Counted from the stretch's first letter, positions 21,001 through 35,804 are shown. The stretch: DNA of 64,000 bases from Acholoe squamosa (GCA_949317995.1 OX439035.1:6075227-6139226), one strand, 5' to 3'. The notes: generated from the sequence alone by a model not told the origin. A program made the numbers and translations.

Positions 21001-22372
21001 GATGGCGGCGCCCTTAAAGGTGCTGTAAATCATAGAATGAATGTTTCAAGAGGATTTATAAGGAACCCCCAAGAGCATATCAAATACTAGAAGTAGGACT
21101 TCAAAATGATAGTTCTGCCATTTACACATTGGTTTCTTGATTTATTTCAATTGAAAACTTGCCTCCCAGGAAAAAAGAAGAGAAGTAAAAATACAACTCA
21201 GCTATTTACTCAGAACAAGTTCAACCAGTGCTTGGCTTAAAGGTTCCTCATTGTTTTCCACTCTATCGTTATATTTCCGATGTATTGCGTTCACACTTCA
21301 AGACCGAAGGGTGCCTCCAGGTTTTTTTTAATTCAACATGCGTAGTTGTTCAGGAGTGGTGAAACAACCAAAATATTCTGGGAGATATGCCAAGTAAATT
21401 TGAGAAGGAGGAAACAGGTGAGTAAATTCACCCAAAGGACATACAGAAGGGAAGATTTAACTTGAGACAAGGTTGTTACTTTTTGAAAGGCAATATCAAG
21501 TCATCTAAAACATATTTTCTTTGGCCTCAGAATGCCAGATGAACTGATATTGTATGTCTCATGAATTAATAATATTTAAAAAAATGCAGTCTTAGGAATA
21601 AAGTAGAGGCCTGAAATTTTCTATGATTTAATATTATCCTTTGATGACACACAACAAAACAAATACACACACTAACAGCCAAGTCAACTTGTTGCTGCAA
21701 TCTAAATTCTGATCCTGTAATGAACCGTCAATATTCCACAAATTTAAATAGCTATATTGCACACCAGCAGCTATTATTAAACCTATACTTCCAACCTGAT
21801 TTCATGGACAATTGAATGTGATCTGCGGATGTGAATTGATTGCAGTTAAGGCTTGTTGAATAGAGACTACAGTAATTAGCTAGGTAGGGAGGCCCGGCCT
21901 TCCATGTTCTCCCATTTTCCAACCAATAACCATGCAGCAGAGGTAGTTGTGTCTATATCAGGGTTGTACCATTGGAATGGGTGAGGGACTGGGGAAGACA
22001 TTAACATCTTTTTACAGGGTCTAGCCTTGCACTGATCCAAGAACCTGAAAGCTTTGTGTATTGAATTTCCCCTCTAAACCAGATTTCAATGAAGTACTGT
22101 GAAGTTATTAACCATTTAGAAGTCAGTTAAACATCTTGTTAATGGGGCTTTACTACATTTATGCATCATAGCGAGCATGATTTATTTTGAGCATGTTTCA
22201 TACAGTCCTCTCGAAAACCCCTATTCACATTGTAAATGCACCAGATAAAATAGCTGAGATCTCTATAGATGACAACAATATTTGACCCGTTTTAAGCAAA
22301 ATGTCTTCCATATGACTGTAAAATTTATTTTCTCCCTTGACCTCAATGTCAATGAGAGCCTGAAAATGTTTC

Positions 22373-23330
22373 ATGGTTTATGTTGATATTTGGGATATTT
22401 TGTCACATAGATATGAAACACCTTTAAGACCCACACTCAGTGCTGCCCACATCCCTACCGAACCCGCGCTCAGCAGACCCCCTTGTGCTACTAAGCAGCC
22501 TAACAATAGTGTCTCTAATGCCAGTCTGTACTGGATATGTGGGATGGCTGTATAAGGCCTAGACCACAATAGGGGAAGACACACACATACAGGAATACCA
22601 GCCAATTACCTGCACTGTTCAAAGGAAGCATCTCTTAACTCCATTGTAGTGGAGCCATAACAGTTGGATGCTGCACCTAACATTGTCTGGGACATTAGCC
22701 CTAGAGTTGGGATATAAGGCCCCCTGTAGGAGGTCCAACCATCTCAGAAACCAGCAAGACAGCAAGAGGTACACACCTCCTCCAGCAGCAGAGCTCTAGG
22801 CCAAGACCACCTCTTCAGGACAGACTATGCCCCACCAGGCATAGTTCTGCCCCCATAGTGGCCCGAGGCTCTGCCCAACTTTACTCCAGAAGGTAACATA
22901 CCTTATTTATATTTAACCTCTATATTAGACACAGGAGTCCAGGTGTGGGAACCCAACTTCTGTATAAACACTGCTAAAACTTGCTATGAACTCTTAGAGC
23001 TGGAGTGTGGGAACTATACAGACATTTCCATAAGGAAAACCTTCCTAATCATTACTAATGGTATGTGTGGAACACTTGTGTATTGACATTATACTATTAA
23101 TGCATAACTACTGCCTAAGTTTGAAACAACCTGTGATAACTGGAACCTATATAGAGTTGATCCTTTACAACCACTAGTCATATGAGATCTCTCTTATGAC
23201 AAATTGATCATACACACACATTCCTTGTATGACACTATACAAGAAATCTATGGTTATCCAACCTGCCACACCACATGGACAGTGATGGTTGTTAAGTCAT
23301 GTATGAAGGTCAGATTATGAAATATCACAG
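22373..23330 (+). pseudogene. Possible decayed coding sequence, unidentified
   Basis: One frame keeps a protein-like character over about 950 bases, interrupted by roughly nine stops. The longest clean stretch (22860 to 23082) gives a cysteine-containing, soluble-looking segment (for example VQVWEPNFCINTAKTCYELL) and ends near a GTATGT donor-like site. Stop density is only modestly below random expectation, so this may be chance. I do not recognise the product. Confidence 0.2.
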
Positions 23331-26010
23331 AGATATTGGGACGGTGGATAAGGACTGAAGTCAAGTCAGTGTGGAGGAGGTAGCGAATTCGTCATTATGA
23401 CAGCTCACCGGTTTCCTCCAGATCTAATCTAAAGTGTCTTTTCAACTAGCTTAGATTTGGTGTCTTTACCTCATAATGATAAGCATGCAGGGATCCCATT
23501 TTGTGTGTCTTGAATATCTTCATTGGCATAGAGACTGCTCGCCAGTACTTCATTGGAGCATGCATCACGCCAACCCTCTTGGAAAGTTTTAACCCTGTAG
23601 GGTCTGTATGATGCTTGAATGCAGCCTTTGGTGATAATTATAACCATTTGGGATGATGAATTAATCAATGTGGTGTTTAAAGGGCCAAAAGAACCAATAT
23701 GGAACCACCCTGGTGCAAGTTCAGACAGCAGTCACACCCCAAGTGGGACTGGGTGTTTGGCAGCTTGTTTGTCAATGGTCTATCTATACCACATCCCATG
23801 GGTATGGTACAGGCAGGCTTAGTGCCTGGTGAGAAAAGGTCAGATGGCAGGCTATTGACCGAGGACTTGGAATGAGGGGTCAGAAATACAGTGCAGTCAA
23901 TGACTTGTAGGTTAGGAGGGGAGGGAGGTTGTCAGTGGGTTGAACTGACCAATTGCTGGCCATCCATCACCAGGGAGCTGTTACGTCTTGGTTGATGCAT
24001 CCTACAGATGGCCTATGTGACCCAGGCTGATATGCTCCAGTCATGACAATATCTGCTATAGGACTGCCAGTATTACCATTGCATGGGAGGTAGAAGCAGA
24101 GTGAGGGAGGCAGACTAACGCAGTGTGAGGGAGGCAGAGGTGAATGGCATTGTGCAATTATTTCAGTTGCATGCAGTTGTCACCTCAATAGTGGGTTAAC
24201 AGTTATAAATCATTTATCCAAATAATGCATTTATCAATGTTTTAGGCTGATTGATTAATCATCATGTTCCTCTCAAAGTGTGAGCATGATGCTCCAACGA
24301 AGTGCATGTGAGTAGGCTGCCCAGCACTGCATTGGTGTATTATGACGACAAAGTAGAACAGGAGTGTTCTCCGACTCACTCTTGCTACCCGTAATCTAGC
24401 CTATTGAATAGCACGTTACTAGAATAGACGTGATTCCTTGCATATGAAATGAATTGGCATATAAAGTAGAGTAGAGGGGGCTGAGTGAAGGAACATGCAA
24501 AAATCAAGATGCATCTGGGACTTGTTTCCGGACAATCCAATACTAATTTAACATGAAAATACCCTGCCTCAAATGTAAACTTTTAGTTTTCTAGGTTTAT
24601 ACAAGACAAACCAGGAGGGTATTGCTTTAGGTACTACAATTATATACAACTTTACAATTGCAAAGTACAGGTTCCAGGTTGGTAGAAACTAATAGGAGCA
24701 GTCATATCAAGTTAAGAAATTCATAGGGTGATTCGCATGTAGGCCAATACAGTATGTTTTACGCTACTGTTGGCAGGTTCTTCCGCATACTGATTGATGG
24801 AGAGTGGTCAAGAGGTCATAAAGTTAACGAATGAGTGGCATGCATACCACAAGACTGTCAGATTGATTCTGACCCATACACAACTAAATTACCCACAATT
24901 GTTGCCATACATAAATATACAAGGACACATATACAGGCCATCTTAGCAAGCTGGCTACCTCTCACAATAGGAAAATAGTGGCCTACATTCAGTCGCTCTT
25001 AGAAGCCTTGATATATTTGGTCTAATTCAATAATTTAAATGCTGTTCATACATTATAGTGCATATTCATACAGCCCTGGCCAGTTACTCGGCAGCACTAC
25101 ATTCATTTGTCTGATGCTACAGGATTGATACACACCAGGGACTATTGATGTGATTATTGTTGATTTCCTTCTTTCTTTAATAATCCTCATTCCTGATCTT
25201 GTAAAATGAATTTCTCACTGATTCCCTGATAGTGCTTATGAGAAGTGAGTGATTGGGAGATTTACATCAGGGAGTCTGTGTTGGTTCCCGTAATTTAGTT
25301 GGCAAACAATATTTCTCAGCGTATGGATAAATGGATATTGACGCTGAGCTAACACATTGTGTGCTTGTCACAAACATTGTGTGGCCTGTAGTAAAACTAC
25401 TACTTTTAAACTTCACACTGGGAGAATATTTCTGTCCATGACCTGGGTGTTTTTTCTAAACATTTCTGTTGCACTATTTGTATCTTTTCACAGCATGTTA
25501 AATTTGGCTTTCAGGTGTATGCTTTTTAAATATCAGCAGTGGTATGGCACCATGCCAATTATACTAAAGCATATCTGCATCACACTAATCATTGAATTTA
25601 CCCTAGACTTGCAATATTTCCTCAATATCTAGGCAGAATAGTTATGTCAGTTGGTCCAAACAGGACCTTGACATTAATCAGACGCAGTGATCAGGTATTT
25701 GCACCCAGGTCTCCATATGCATGGATCTAATGCACCGCTGCGCCATAAGTCCTGGGGCCATGTGGCAGCCAGCCTGCCTTATTGGTATGCAGGGGTGAGG
25801 GGTTCTGGCCTTGTGCACGCAGGTCATAATGAGTACTCACTGTAATCATGTCAACATTGACACGCTCATCAACTGCTCTCATAGCACCACAGTACACACA
25901 GTCTGCATACAGAGTGGCCAATGAGCTGCTCTACAAACCTAAAATGTATCTAAACCACTGCTCCCCCTGTTAGTCTAAGCATACCATATTTCCCCAATAA
26001 CATCCCTGGG

Positions 26011-26152
26011 CAGGGGCGTAGGAAAAGGGGGGGGCAGGGGGCCTGCCCCCAATGATGAGGAGATTCCCTATATAAGCCTATATAAAAATATAGCAGGCCC
26101 CCCAACCGAGACTTTGGGCGCCCCCAATAAAAATTTGCTTCCTACGCCCCTA
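26011..26152. mobile_element. Short inverted-repeat element (MITE), 142 bp
   Basis: It begins CAGGGGCGTAGGAA and ends TTCCTACGCCCCTA, so about 13 bp are inverted at the ends. CTGGG flanks it on both sides (26006 to 26010 and 26153 to 26157). G-runs inside pair with C-runs, so the element can fold into one hairpin. hAT-like by its CAGGGG terminus. Confidence 0.65.
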
Positions 26153-29100
26153 CTGGGCTTATGTAGATTCCAAGTGAGGTATGAGGTTGATCAAGTTAAT
26201 TTATAAACAAGGTAGACTTACGTTCGAGGCTGGCTTTTTTTTCCATTTCAGTGGATAATTGCCTCTGCTCATTTTGCATATTATGCATGTCATTCCATTG
26301 TTTAACCATGTTCTTGAGATAATCCATAAAGAGGCACATTAAGATATATTGTATTGCACACAAAAACTAACTCAATACATCAGTATAAAGGCCACCTGGT
26401 ACACTTGGATATGATGACAATTTCCAGTATGACAATTGGAAGTCCCCAGTATTCTTAAAAGCTTTTGACCAAATGCCTCTAGGACTCAGTGAATAAGATG
26501 CAGGCTACATTTCTGGCTGCATGGTGACCATGACAGCCCTAACCAATGGCTAATTGGTGGCCTAGAATGGAGGTCGCTTTTGCTTGCAGTCCTTTGACAA
26601 CACTAGCAAAGCCTATGTTATGATTACATAAGTGGCAGTGCTACAGAGCAGTAGCTTATTTCAATTGCTGCAGTTAAATAATCACTGGCGCTATCCTTGT
26701 CTGGGTTACAGTCACTAAAAGCTGCTACCTGCTACCGTTTGCTCCCTGAGCATCCCACTCCTGTACCCTCCTACTGAAATGATCAATATGCTGCCCCACA
26801 TAGTAAGATCTAATTACAGCATTCCATTAGCCTTATTATGGATGCTACCGTACTCTTGACAGGGGGATCACACTGAGTCGCTCTCCGCTCTGAGTTGTCT
26901 GAATCCTGCTTTGCCTTACCTGACACCTACTTCTGCTACTACCTTCAAAACCTGCATATGCAGCATATACATTGCACCCATATAAAACCACTCCCCAAAA
27001 GTTAAAAAGAGCTATATGCTGCAGCTGAGGCCTGAAATAGTAATAGATCATGAGATAAGTAAAACTAAGTGGCTTTTCCTTTTACTTACAGGAGTACCTT
27101 TTACCAGATAATTCACAGTGGTAGCTACCGATATACAAAGGTAAGGATGCTCTTATATTTCGGTTGCTTTTTTTCAAAACCAGAATTAAGAGGTTATTAC
27201 TAGTCAACCTGCCAAACCTGTGGGCAACATCCTGCAATAGCAATTGATGCCAGAATAGTAAATAGACATTAGCGAGAAAGTGTACGGCAACATGTAAGCC
27301 TAGAGCAATACTGAAGAATAGGCTTGCCGTACATAATACAAGTGGCTAACTCATGCCATGTTTTCATATTTTATGACATTTACTACAGAGTCTAACTAGT
27401 TTTTAACTGACTGTAGTATCAAAATCATTCTTACATTATTAAGTCGAGATTCTTACCTCGACATAAACATGCACATTTTGTTCAGCTCAATCAGGTAAGC
27501 CGGTAACTTGTCTCCTTCTGATCTATACTGCTTACTTCTGTACTATTGATGAAGCGACGGTGATATATTTTTGTTGGATGATGAGCCTGTGTAAAATTTT
27601 AAATTGGATGACACAATGACAATCAGATTTGCGCGTCAGCACTGAGGCTAAGGTAGGTCATAATTGGGTTAATGATATTACTGGGATCATCTGAAAACCT
27701 GGCAGATAAGGGACAGTCTATGTGTGCTGCTACCGATGCCAGAGGTATAACTGATAAAGAGGTATCCAACCATGACTTTAACCGATGAACGCAAACCCTA
27801 CGATGAACACAGTGCTGCTTAGATGTTGGTGATATGCAGGTCCTACTCTGATACGATCCATTAAATTAACAATATTGAGTGTTTAAACTGCTATTCCTGG
27901 AGCAAACAGTAATGGCCATCAGCATACATTCTGTTTGTATTAGGAATGAAAAATCACATTTTCCCAAATTAAATTGTCTCTATGCATTTTATCATACCCA
28001 CCAACTAAGCAGAAAAGTATCTGCTGTATTAAATAACTATCACATCTGCTTCATCTCTGGGAGAAATCAGGACCAATCTTCCTAGATCGGTTCAATCATG
28101 CCAAGCCTACTAAAATCTCTAGAGCAAAAATCAAAAATTATTGGGACAACAAGAACAAATGCTGCAGTAGGGATGTTGCCTAATGCAGATCCAGCCACTT
28201 TATACAGAGATAGTGGGACAATCATGCAATCAATTCATGCAACTAAGGCAGGCCTTGGCGGCTGAAGTACCCAAACACCCATTGTTATCTGTCACACTAA
28301 TTGGCAAAAAGCGAGTCACAGACAGAAGAAAAGAGATTTGTTTTTTGCTACTGCTGGTTTGGAAACAGATAATGGGAGATTGAAGAGGAGTTCATGAAGC
28401 AACTCAATGAGCAACTAAAAATAGCTTGAGCAGTTCATAAAAAGAGGTAAAGGTTGATTAGGTAGGTAAGGGAGGAAGTGTTAGATTAAAGTGGTCATTA
28501 GAGAAATATTTTCAATAAATGGTTCATAAAAATTGATGAAATAGGTTAATGAAAAAATCTTGAAGTCACAATGTAGATCAAAATGAGGAAGAAATGACCC
28601 GTTAAAGATTAGAATACCTTTTCTAAAGTAACTGGATGACATCACAGGGCAATAGATAGTTATTTCTGGCCAATGCACACCCAAGAACCAGGTTGTCCAC
28701 TAGTACTATTGAAGGCCTGTATATACAAAGTAATATTAGGGGTGCCAAGGACAATCCGGATGGGGGCAATCATATCCCTAATGCCTGGACCCAGTAGATG
28801 GCCTCATGAACAAGGGTCAGGAAGCTAACCCAAGGGCCGCTATATTACCATGATTCCTGTGAATACGAATACGCTTAATTTGCTGAAGCTAAATATATTT
28901 TCAGCTGATAAGTTAAAAGCCATTGCCTCTAAGGACAACACTATAAAACTACGGTCTTCAAAGTCAGCAGCAGGAAATAAACAAGGTAAAATCTGTCAAA
29001 TTCAACTTGTCACTATGGAATATACTCTTCACATTGACTTCATATTGACTTCAGGGCCTAACACACTTTAACAGAACGACCTTTATCATCTAAATTTGAC

Positions 29101-29804
29101 ACAATGAAATCCCTCCAGCAGGGCTGACAAGTTAAATTTGACAGGTTTTAAACTGACATATATTATTTGCCCTTGCTGCTCAATCAGAAAACCCTAGTGA
29201 CTCTCAATTATTTAAGTGCAGAACCCACACATAGTACTTCATACTATTCTACACTACTATTCTTCATAAAGAAGCTGAGTTGTATGCCTCAAGGCTCACT
29301 CACTGAGATCCCATCATGGGAGTCGCTCTTGTCATGCTTTTTTTAACAATTCATTTTTAATATTTCAGTTTACATAAACAGCTAGCCTGCAGGTGCTAGT
29401 GAGAAGCAAAAAAAAGACCATTTCTGTAACAAAGACTTGTTCTTAGGGGCTCTTGCAACGTATAATAAGGCTCAAATACAGCTCAATTGTTTCTAAATAT
29501 CTGAAGGGCATTTCTCAGCCATGCTAATTAGCATCATTTAGAATATATTACACAATCTCCCCTTTTTTAAATGAGAAATTCTATATATATACTACGTCTT
29601 TTCTCAACAGGCCACCTACATTGTATTTCGATATCCAACCACATTTTCTGTAAAACATTCTGGCCTGCAGACTATCCATACCTTTCTAGGGTCTGGCCTG
29701 GAGCAGCCCCACACAGTTTTGTAGCATTACACTAAAGCCTTGGACCCAAAGAACTCTGTGATCTAGGCTCAGGTTGGTCAACCCAGGATTGTTCTTGTGT
29801 ATTT

Positions 29805-29874
29805 GTGGATCAACACAGTAAAAGGTACGCCCGCGAGGGGGTGTGCCGGCATACCTTTTACCATGTTGATCCAC
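29805..29874. repeat. 70-bp hairpin with 27-base arms
   Basis: The left arm begins GTGGATCAACACAGTAAAAG and the right arm ends with its near-perfect reverse complement (CTTTTACCATGTTGATCCAC); only three mismatches are seen over 27 pairs, around a GC-rich loop of 16 bases. It may be a solo fold-back end or a structured RNA. It lies in the part of copy B that has no counterpart in copy A. Confidence 0.7.
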
Positions 29875-32800
29875 ATTTATAATTGGTTTGTCTCACATAG
29901 CTACATCTAGAGTTGACAATGCAAAGGGTCAAGGTGACATTGTTATGCATTGGTTTAACCCTGCAATAGATACAAACCCCTATATATCTTTATGGGCCAC
30001 ATAATACATGAATACGTTGTGTATTGGGTTACTCTCCAGGAGGCCATTTCTTAATGTACTATGACTACACACATTCACTACGATTTAAAACTGCCAAGAA
30101 TAAGCCAGGTTATCGTAGGTAAGCTATGCAGTAATTACATAAGGTTTGGTAGAGCAGTCATACTGATGCAGACATTAGTTATTACTAGTGCATAATACAG
30201 TAATGGCATTAACTCAAGGCTTCTCACTACGGCTTGAAGGACAGCAGTCATAGTGTGTTAAGAAATGGCCTCAAGGGCTGTTTTTGTACATGTTGCTTAA
30301 AACGTAACTGCAATATGCCCATTGGTTGCCCCAATGCATCAAGCCATGGCTAATCTACTCTCCAACACTTTATTTGTGCTTTTCTGCTGAACCTCCAGGA
30401 TGGTGTTTCATCCTGTACGGTCAATATGATGCATTGATAACACACAACACACTGCACTTCAACAGATTACATTCCTCACCCACATTACTACAACAGCTCA
30501 CAATTGCAGTAACCCATTTCAGTAGTACTAGCTGTATCTAGTGATAACATACATTAGGAAATGCCCTCCTGGGCTTCAAATGCCTTGATCCGTTCTGACC
30601 TTCTACCTCCTTGTCGCCAAGGTTGTCAGAAATTGAATCTATGGACTGACCTTAACATGACCTTTAGCTGACATCACATGATGTAAATGGGTTACTTAAG
30701 GTCATGTGACACATATAGGTCCCTCACAGTGGCAAAGTTAGGAGGCCTAAACCTGTCTGCTGACAGCACCACCATTGCCTCCCACCAGTACTAACCTAAC
30801 CTAAACCCTCCCTAGTGTCCTATTGACCTTTATGCCCTTATAAGGCAGCCAGCAAGTGGTAGCTTGACACACCTGATGACCTTCACCTCAGTGTCCCTTA
30901 CAACTAGCACCATCTATAGGGCTGTCAGCAAATACTTGCCTGAGAAATTGTGTCGATATGATTACTTTCTAGATTGACGACTTCTAGCATTATGCAGGGC
31001 TTGTGAATATAGGTTATTTATCTCAGTGATGCATCCTGCTAGGGATATTTAAACCTCACAAGCCTATTTTATCATTATGGATAAAGGGCACAGGACATTT
31101 AATAAACCTTAAAAGAACTGTCGTAGTACGTTGGTATAAGATGACCTTATATAAGTTCCGAGCCAGTCGGTTTGTTTCACATGTGTTTTATACATTTTTT
31201 GAATTTTTGACAAATGATGACTTGTATAACACATCATTATTGTTAACTTTTAAAAAGTTTCCCCATGCCAACCCGAGATGGTTTATGAACTACTATAGGG
31301 TTGGCATGATGCACCAATATTTGTGACCCTAAAAGATGGTTTAGAATAGGGCCTGGGAGGCTTCGGTTGAAGACTCATCCTAACACTCAAGTTTCTGACA
31401 CCAGTTAGGTATTTAACTAGTGGGACTACATTATGTAGTGTCTGTACTTTTGGTGTGTTGCAGTCACGATTGCTATTCCATTAATTATGGGATTTTGGAG
31501 AGAGCGCTATCATGTGGCAGGGATGTCATGGAAAACCACAGGAAGGAAACCCTGCTGCAGCTTGAGAGGCATTATGAATCAGACGGATGGATTTTGGCCA
31601 TGCTGGTATAAAAAGCTGTGGGAGGCAAAGGGCTCCAGGCTCATTCTTGAATAAGCGTAACAACATAAATCAAAAGGCATATTGAGTGAGTAATGGAGAA
31701 ATTTGGGTTAAGGCCGAAAACCCCAATTCATTTGTGTATAGATATTCTGTGTATTGCTTTCACTGAGGCAGCATGAATGAAAGACTGATGAAGCAGTGCA
31801 TGCTGGTAGCTGTTCTTAAAGGCACCCCCTGGAGGTTTTGACATAATATGTCACTTCCTGGTGGACACTGTGTGGGGTAGATTAAAGTGGCCTCTGGTGG
31901 CAGCCAAGGACATTAATGTTGCATGTGGCACTGGGAGGAAGGAGGTGGGGGTGTAACTAATGACACAGGCTGACCACAAGGTGACTAGAATGGCCTAAGG
32001 TTATTTCAATACATAGCGCTCAAGCAAAACAATGTAATGCAAGGTAGGGTAATGCACTAAAATCTATCAGGCACTAGTCCTGAAGGGCATTTTGGATAGC
32101 AGACGGCAGCTGTCATTATTTCAAAATAAATACCCTTGCAACGCACCTGTTTTACCTATGTACTATGGGTGGTAGGATGCTCGCACTATACCCAAGGACT
32201 GTGTCTAAGCTCCTTGCTATACCTACAAAACTGCCATCATGTTACAGTCTTAAGACTGCAAGCTGCTGGAACAGGGGCTGTGTTAAGCTGAAAGCAAACA
32301 GAGCAGCTTGCATGCATGCAGGCTGCTAGCTCATATGGGAGAGCAGTAGAGAACCGCTATCAATAAATTCCTGAAGAATGCACTCATGAGTTCGCACATC
32401 GACAAATTCCATCTATTTGTCTTTAGCTTAACTGTTTTGATGCAATCCCTACAATATGCCCATCAGTCATCATAGTGCATCCATGGATACATGCGATCAT
32501 GGATCTACTTCCGGTATGATTCACCAATGCTGCCTTATGACATGCATTGGATATTCATGCACTATCAGCCTTTACAGGGTAGAGCAACATGGCCTTTTTT
32601 ATTGGACTCCCAGCTGCCTCATTCTGGCAGCATTCGTGGTGCTGAGTGATCACTTTAGCAGTAATTGACTATATCGTCTACCTTCTTTGCTCCTACACAC
32701 AGCACTCTGAGAAATGACTGTAGAACAGTCCAGGCATTCAAAGTAACTGTAAATCGATGTATATTTATGATGCACCTAGGCAGTGAAGTTTGTGCAATGA

Positions 32801-35329
32801 AGCTGAAGAAAGCAGTACAGATAGGTACACTGTGTTATGAGGAGTCTCTGTGAAAATAATGGTAAAAGTGTTGTACCTTAGCTTCTTAGGACCACCTTAG
32901 TTTGATGACATGTCTTTTTACAGTGCATGTCCTTCCTAAGTATCCTTCATCACTCAAACCTCCCCACCTGGTACCCTATTAGATTCCTGTTTTTTCTCTA
33001 TGCCAAAGGAGCTTTTGGTTCATATTTTAGCTCTCATGATTATACCTAATTGTCTGCAATATGAAAATCAGAAACAAGAGGCCCAGTGGCACATCTGCTT
33101 TACAGACGTCTGTATGTAACAGTAAGGTATTGTACCGAAATATAGGTTGATCACATGTCCTTTTACGGGTTTCACATGGCATTGGTGGTGATTATGTGAC
33201 ATTGAACAATTCCATGTTGCATTAAATCATTATGTACCATACTTAGGTAATTACCCTAATAGGTAATTATAATGCATAATTGCATCCCTATTGAGGGTAA
33301 CATGCATGGATGCATTATGCTGATCCTATGGGATTGATACAGTCCTAGAGAGTAGGCATGGTGTTCCAATTACTGTTTGCCAACTGCCTCACAGACGCAT
33401 AGGCATCCTGGACCTTCCTTCTTAATAAGCAATTCATAAAAGCATCGTGATGACCAATGGGAATGAAGCACTGCTGTATTAGCGTCTTTGAGATGGTTAA
33501 TCTCTTGTTGAGGGATCATGTAGTCTTTGTTGGGATCACATAGTATTCTATAGAGAAGCATGCAATCACATGACATTCACTGTCTTACTTAGTATAATCA
33601 TTACATATCACAAGATCATGCATGAAAAGGTTGGGCACAGCCATTTCTACATTTATATACACATGTATACCACAGTACCACATGTATAAAGTGCACACTG
33701 CATATAAGGTGCACCCTGAGTTCATGATACACATAAGGCCTTACATATATTATATGGTACTACAGCAAATGTGATTAGTTCCCAGATTCCCTTGACACAT
33801 TCGTACTTACTGATATTTCTAATTTTAGGTATTCGGTAGGGATCTTCTTTGCCTACATCCAAGAATCAGTACAGTGTCCTTGTCCTGCCACTGGACTAGG
33901 ATGAAGGTATACAGGAACACATGAATATTTGCAACTTCAAACTGCTCAAATAAATCTGAAATGTAAAAAGGCAAGGAGGTAGGATAGCTCATAAGGGCTC
34001 ATATGGATACCTTTTTCTTTTTGCCGGCTCACAAATATCCAATGGGATACAAGGCAGCAGTAAGCCTGTTTTAAATACCCCACATTCATATCAAACTCCA
34101 CCACATTTTTTGGTCAAGGCTCTTTAATAACAATTGAGGAGGATCTGATAAAAGGAATGATTATAGAACAAAGGGTTTGACTTTCATGCCCCCTTATAAT
34201 TAGTAAATGGGCATGTATTTGTTGCGTCAATGATCAAAGAGGAATTTAGTCTAATACATTTGAAAGTGTCACTGTATACACTGACCACAGATTCTAGATC
34301 CTACTCTCCGAGTGCAAACATTGTGGTTCCATATCTTTCAGTAGGGCATGGATGTGAGTAGTATATAGAAAGTGGTTAACATCAGTTGTATACAGGAAAC
34401 AAACTTAATATTTATATTTTGGGTTTCATCAGGGTTTGAAGTGGCACAGTGCGATGTAAATAAGCCTTTTTTTTCTATAATTCTATACATGTATTCTATA
34501 TTTCGATAGGTTTTTAACCACCATGGACCCTGTGTGCAGTATAGTAGTGGCTCTCAGTTCTAGTTAAGAGGTTCCAGTATTATTGTCATCTGCAGTATTC
34601 TACTTGGGGGTGGAGACCACTTGAAACATCTTACATATTAACCTGCAGTGTGCACTGCAGGCTCTAGCGGGACTAGCCACTGTATAGCTGTAGGTATTTG
34701 GGTCACGTTATTTGTGCAGCAAATAAGGTGTAGAGTGTGTTAGAATATGCTGCGCACATTGTGTGCATGAATAGCAAGTACTGCCCTCTGGTGATACATC
34801 AGTGGCAATGAACCAATAATCACTGAACGTTGACCTACACTAGCATTGCTATAGTACAATGGCAAAGGTTAGTGAGAACTGGTCTGACCTGTGATTATCT
34901 CACGAGGCACTAGACAGTGAATTTATCTGCCGCATCGGGAACATAATGCATTATCAGTTAGTTGGCTTTGTAGCCCATAAGTTGGGAAATATGATGTGAG
35001 TGTACAGGGCTGGAAGCCTGCAATTCATACACATATTAAAGTTATCATAAGTGCTCTTCTCACCAGAACCACTTGAAGTAATGGCCCAGTCCACTAGTAT
35101 GATCAGTGCATTAACCTATTAACCTGCAGATTATGGATGTAAGTAAGTGGTGTATCTATTGTAGGGCACTGACCCACTCAACAATTTGAATCACAGAACA
35201 GACGCTAAAATTTGCATATATATTGACTGTCAGTACCCCCAAGCATAGGGTAAAAGCAAGCTAATCCCATGTAATGAAGCACATAGACATGGGGAACCCC
35301 CCTTATTTTATACCAAAGCTGACTGCAAT

Positions 35330-35804
35330 ATAACCCACATGAATGTTGATTCAGCGTTGAAACAACGTTTGCAATGTTTGCATATCAACATTGATTTAGG
35401 GTTGAAATAGAGTTGAAATTGAAAGTTGAAACAACATACTCAAAATCAACTGTGATTCAACATCTAACCATCAGCGCTGATTCAATGTTTGTGTTTCTAT
35501 GTTGACTCAACATTGTTTTAACAATGTTGAAACAACGTTGACAGTTGTTTTGTTGACATATCAACATTGAATCAACATTATATCAACATTGAAATCAATA
35601 TTGTTGATTCAACATTGACAAATCAATGTTGAATCAACAATATTTCAACATTGATATGTCAACTGTTGACTGGATGTTGAAATGGTGACGGTTGACGACG
35701 TTGAAATACAAATATTGAAAAAGTGTTGAAAACAGGTTGATCAACACCATCAACATAACATCAACTGGTTGTCAATGTTGATGCAACATTGTGTGCCCAC
35801 TGGG
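35330..35804. mobile_element. CAACATTGA-rich inverted-repeat element (non-autonomous)
   Basis: About 475 bases are filled with permutations of CAACATTGA and its complement TCAATGTTG, ending in GTGTGCCCACTGGG. Copy A at 17560 reads straight through the flanks without it, so it is an insertion in copy B. Similar CCCAGTGGGCAC termini are known from abundant non-autonomous DNA elements of animals. The internal repeats allow extensive self-pairing. Confidence 0.6.

Larger units (their letters stand above)
8240..26650. repeat. Segmental tandem duplication, copy A (non-coding)
   Basis: Long stretches align collinearly with copy B, about 17.5 to 18.4 kb to the right. Clear anchor pairs are 8357 to 8510 with 26695 to 26850, 11050 to 11130 with 29645 to 29735, 14290 to 14420 with 31832 to 31970, 15300 to 15390 with 32765 to 32855, 17385 to 17455 with 35155 to 35225, and 17850 to 17960 with 62636 to 62740. 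Identity by eye is about 75 to 95% with many indels. No protein-coding gene is recognisable in the copy apart from inserted elements listed separately. Stretches 8240 to 11140, 12770 to 14890 and 15080 to 26010 hold only AT-rich non-coding sequence to my reading. Confidence 0.7.
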
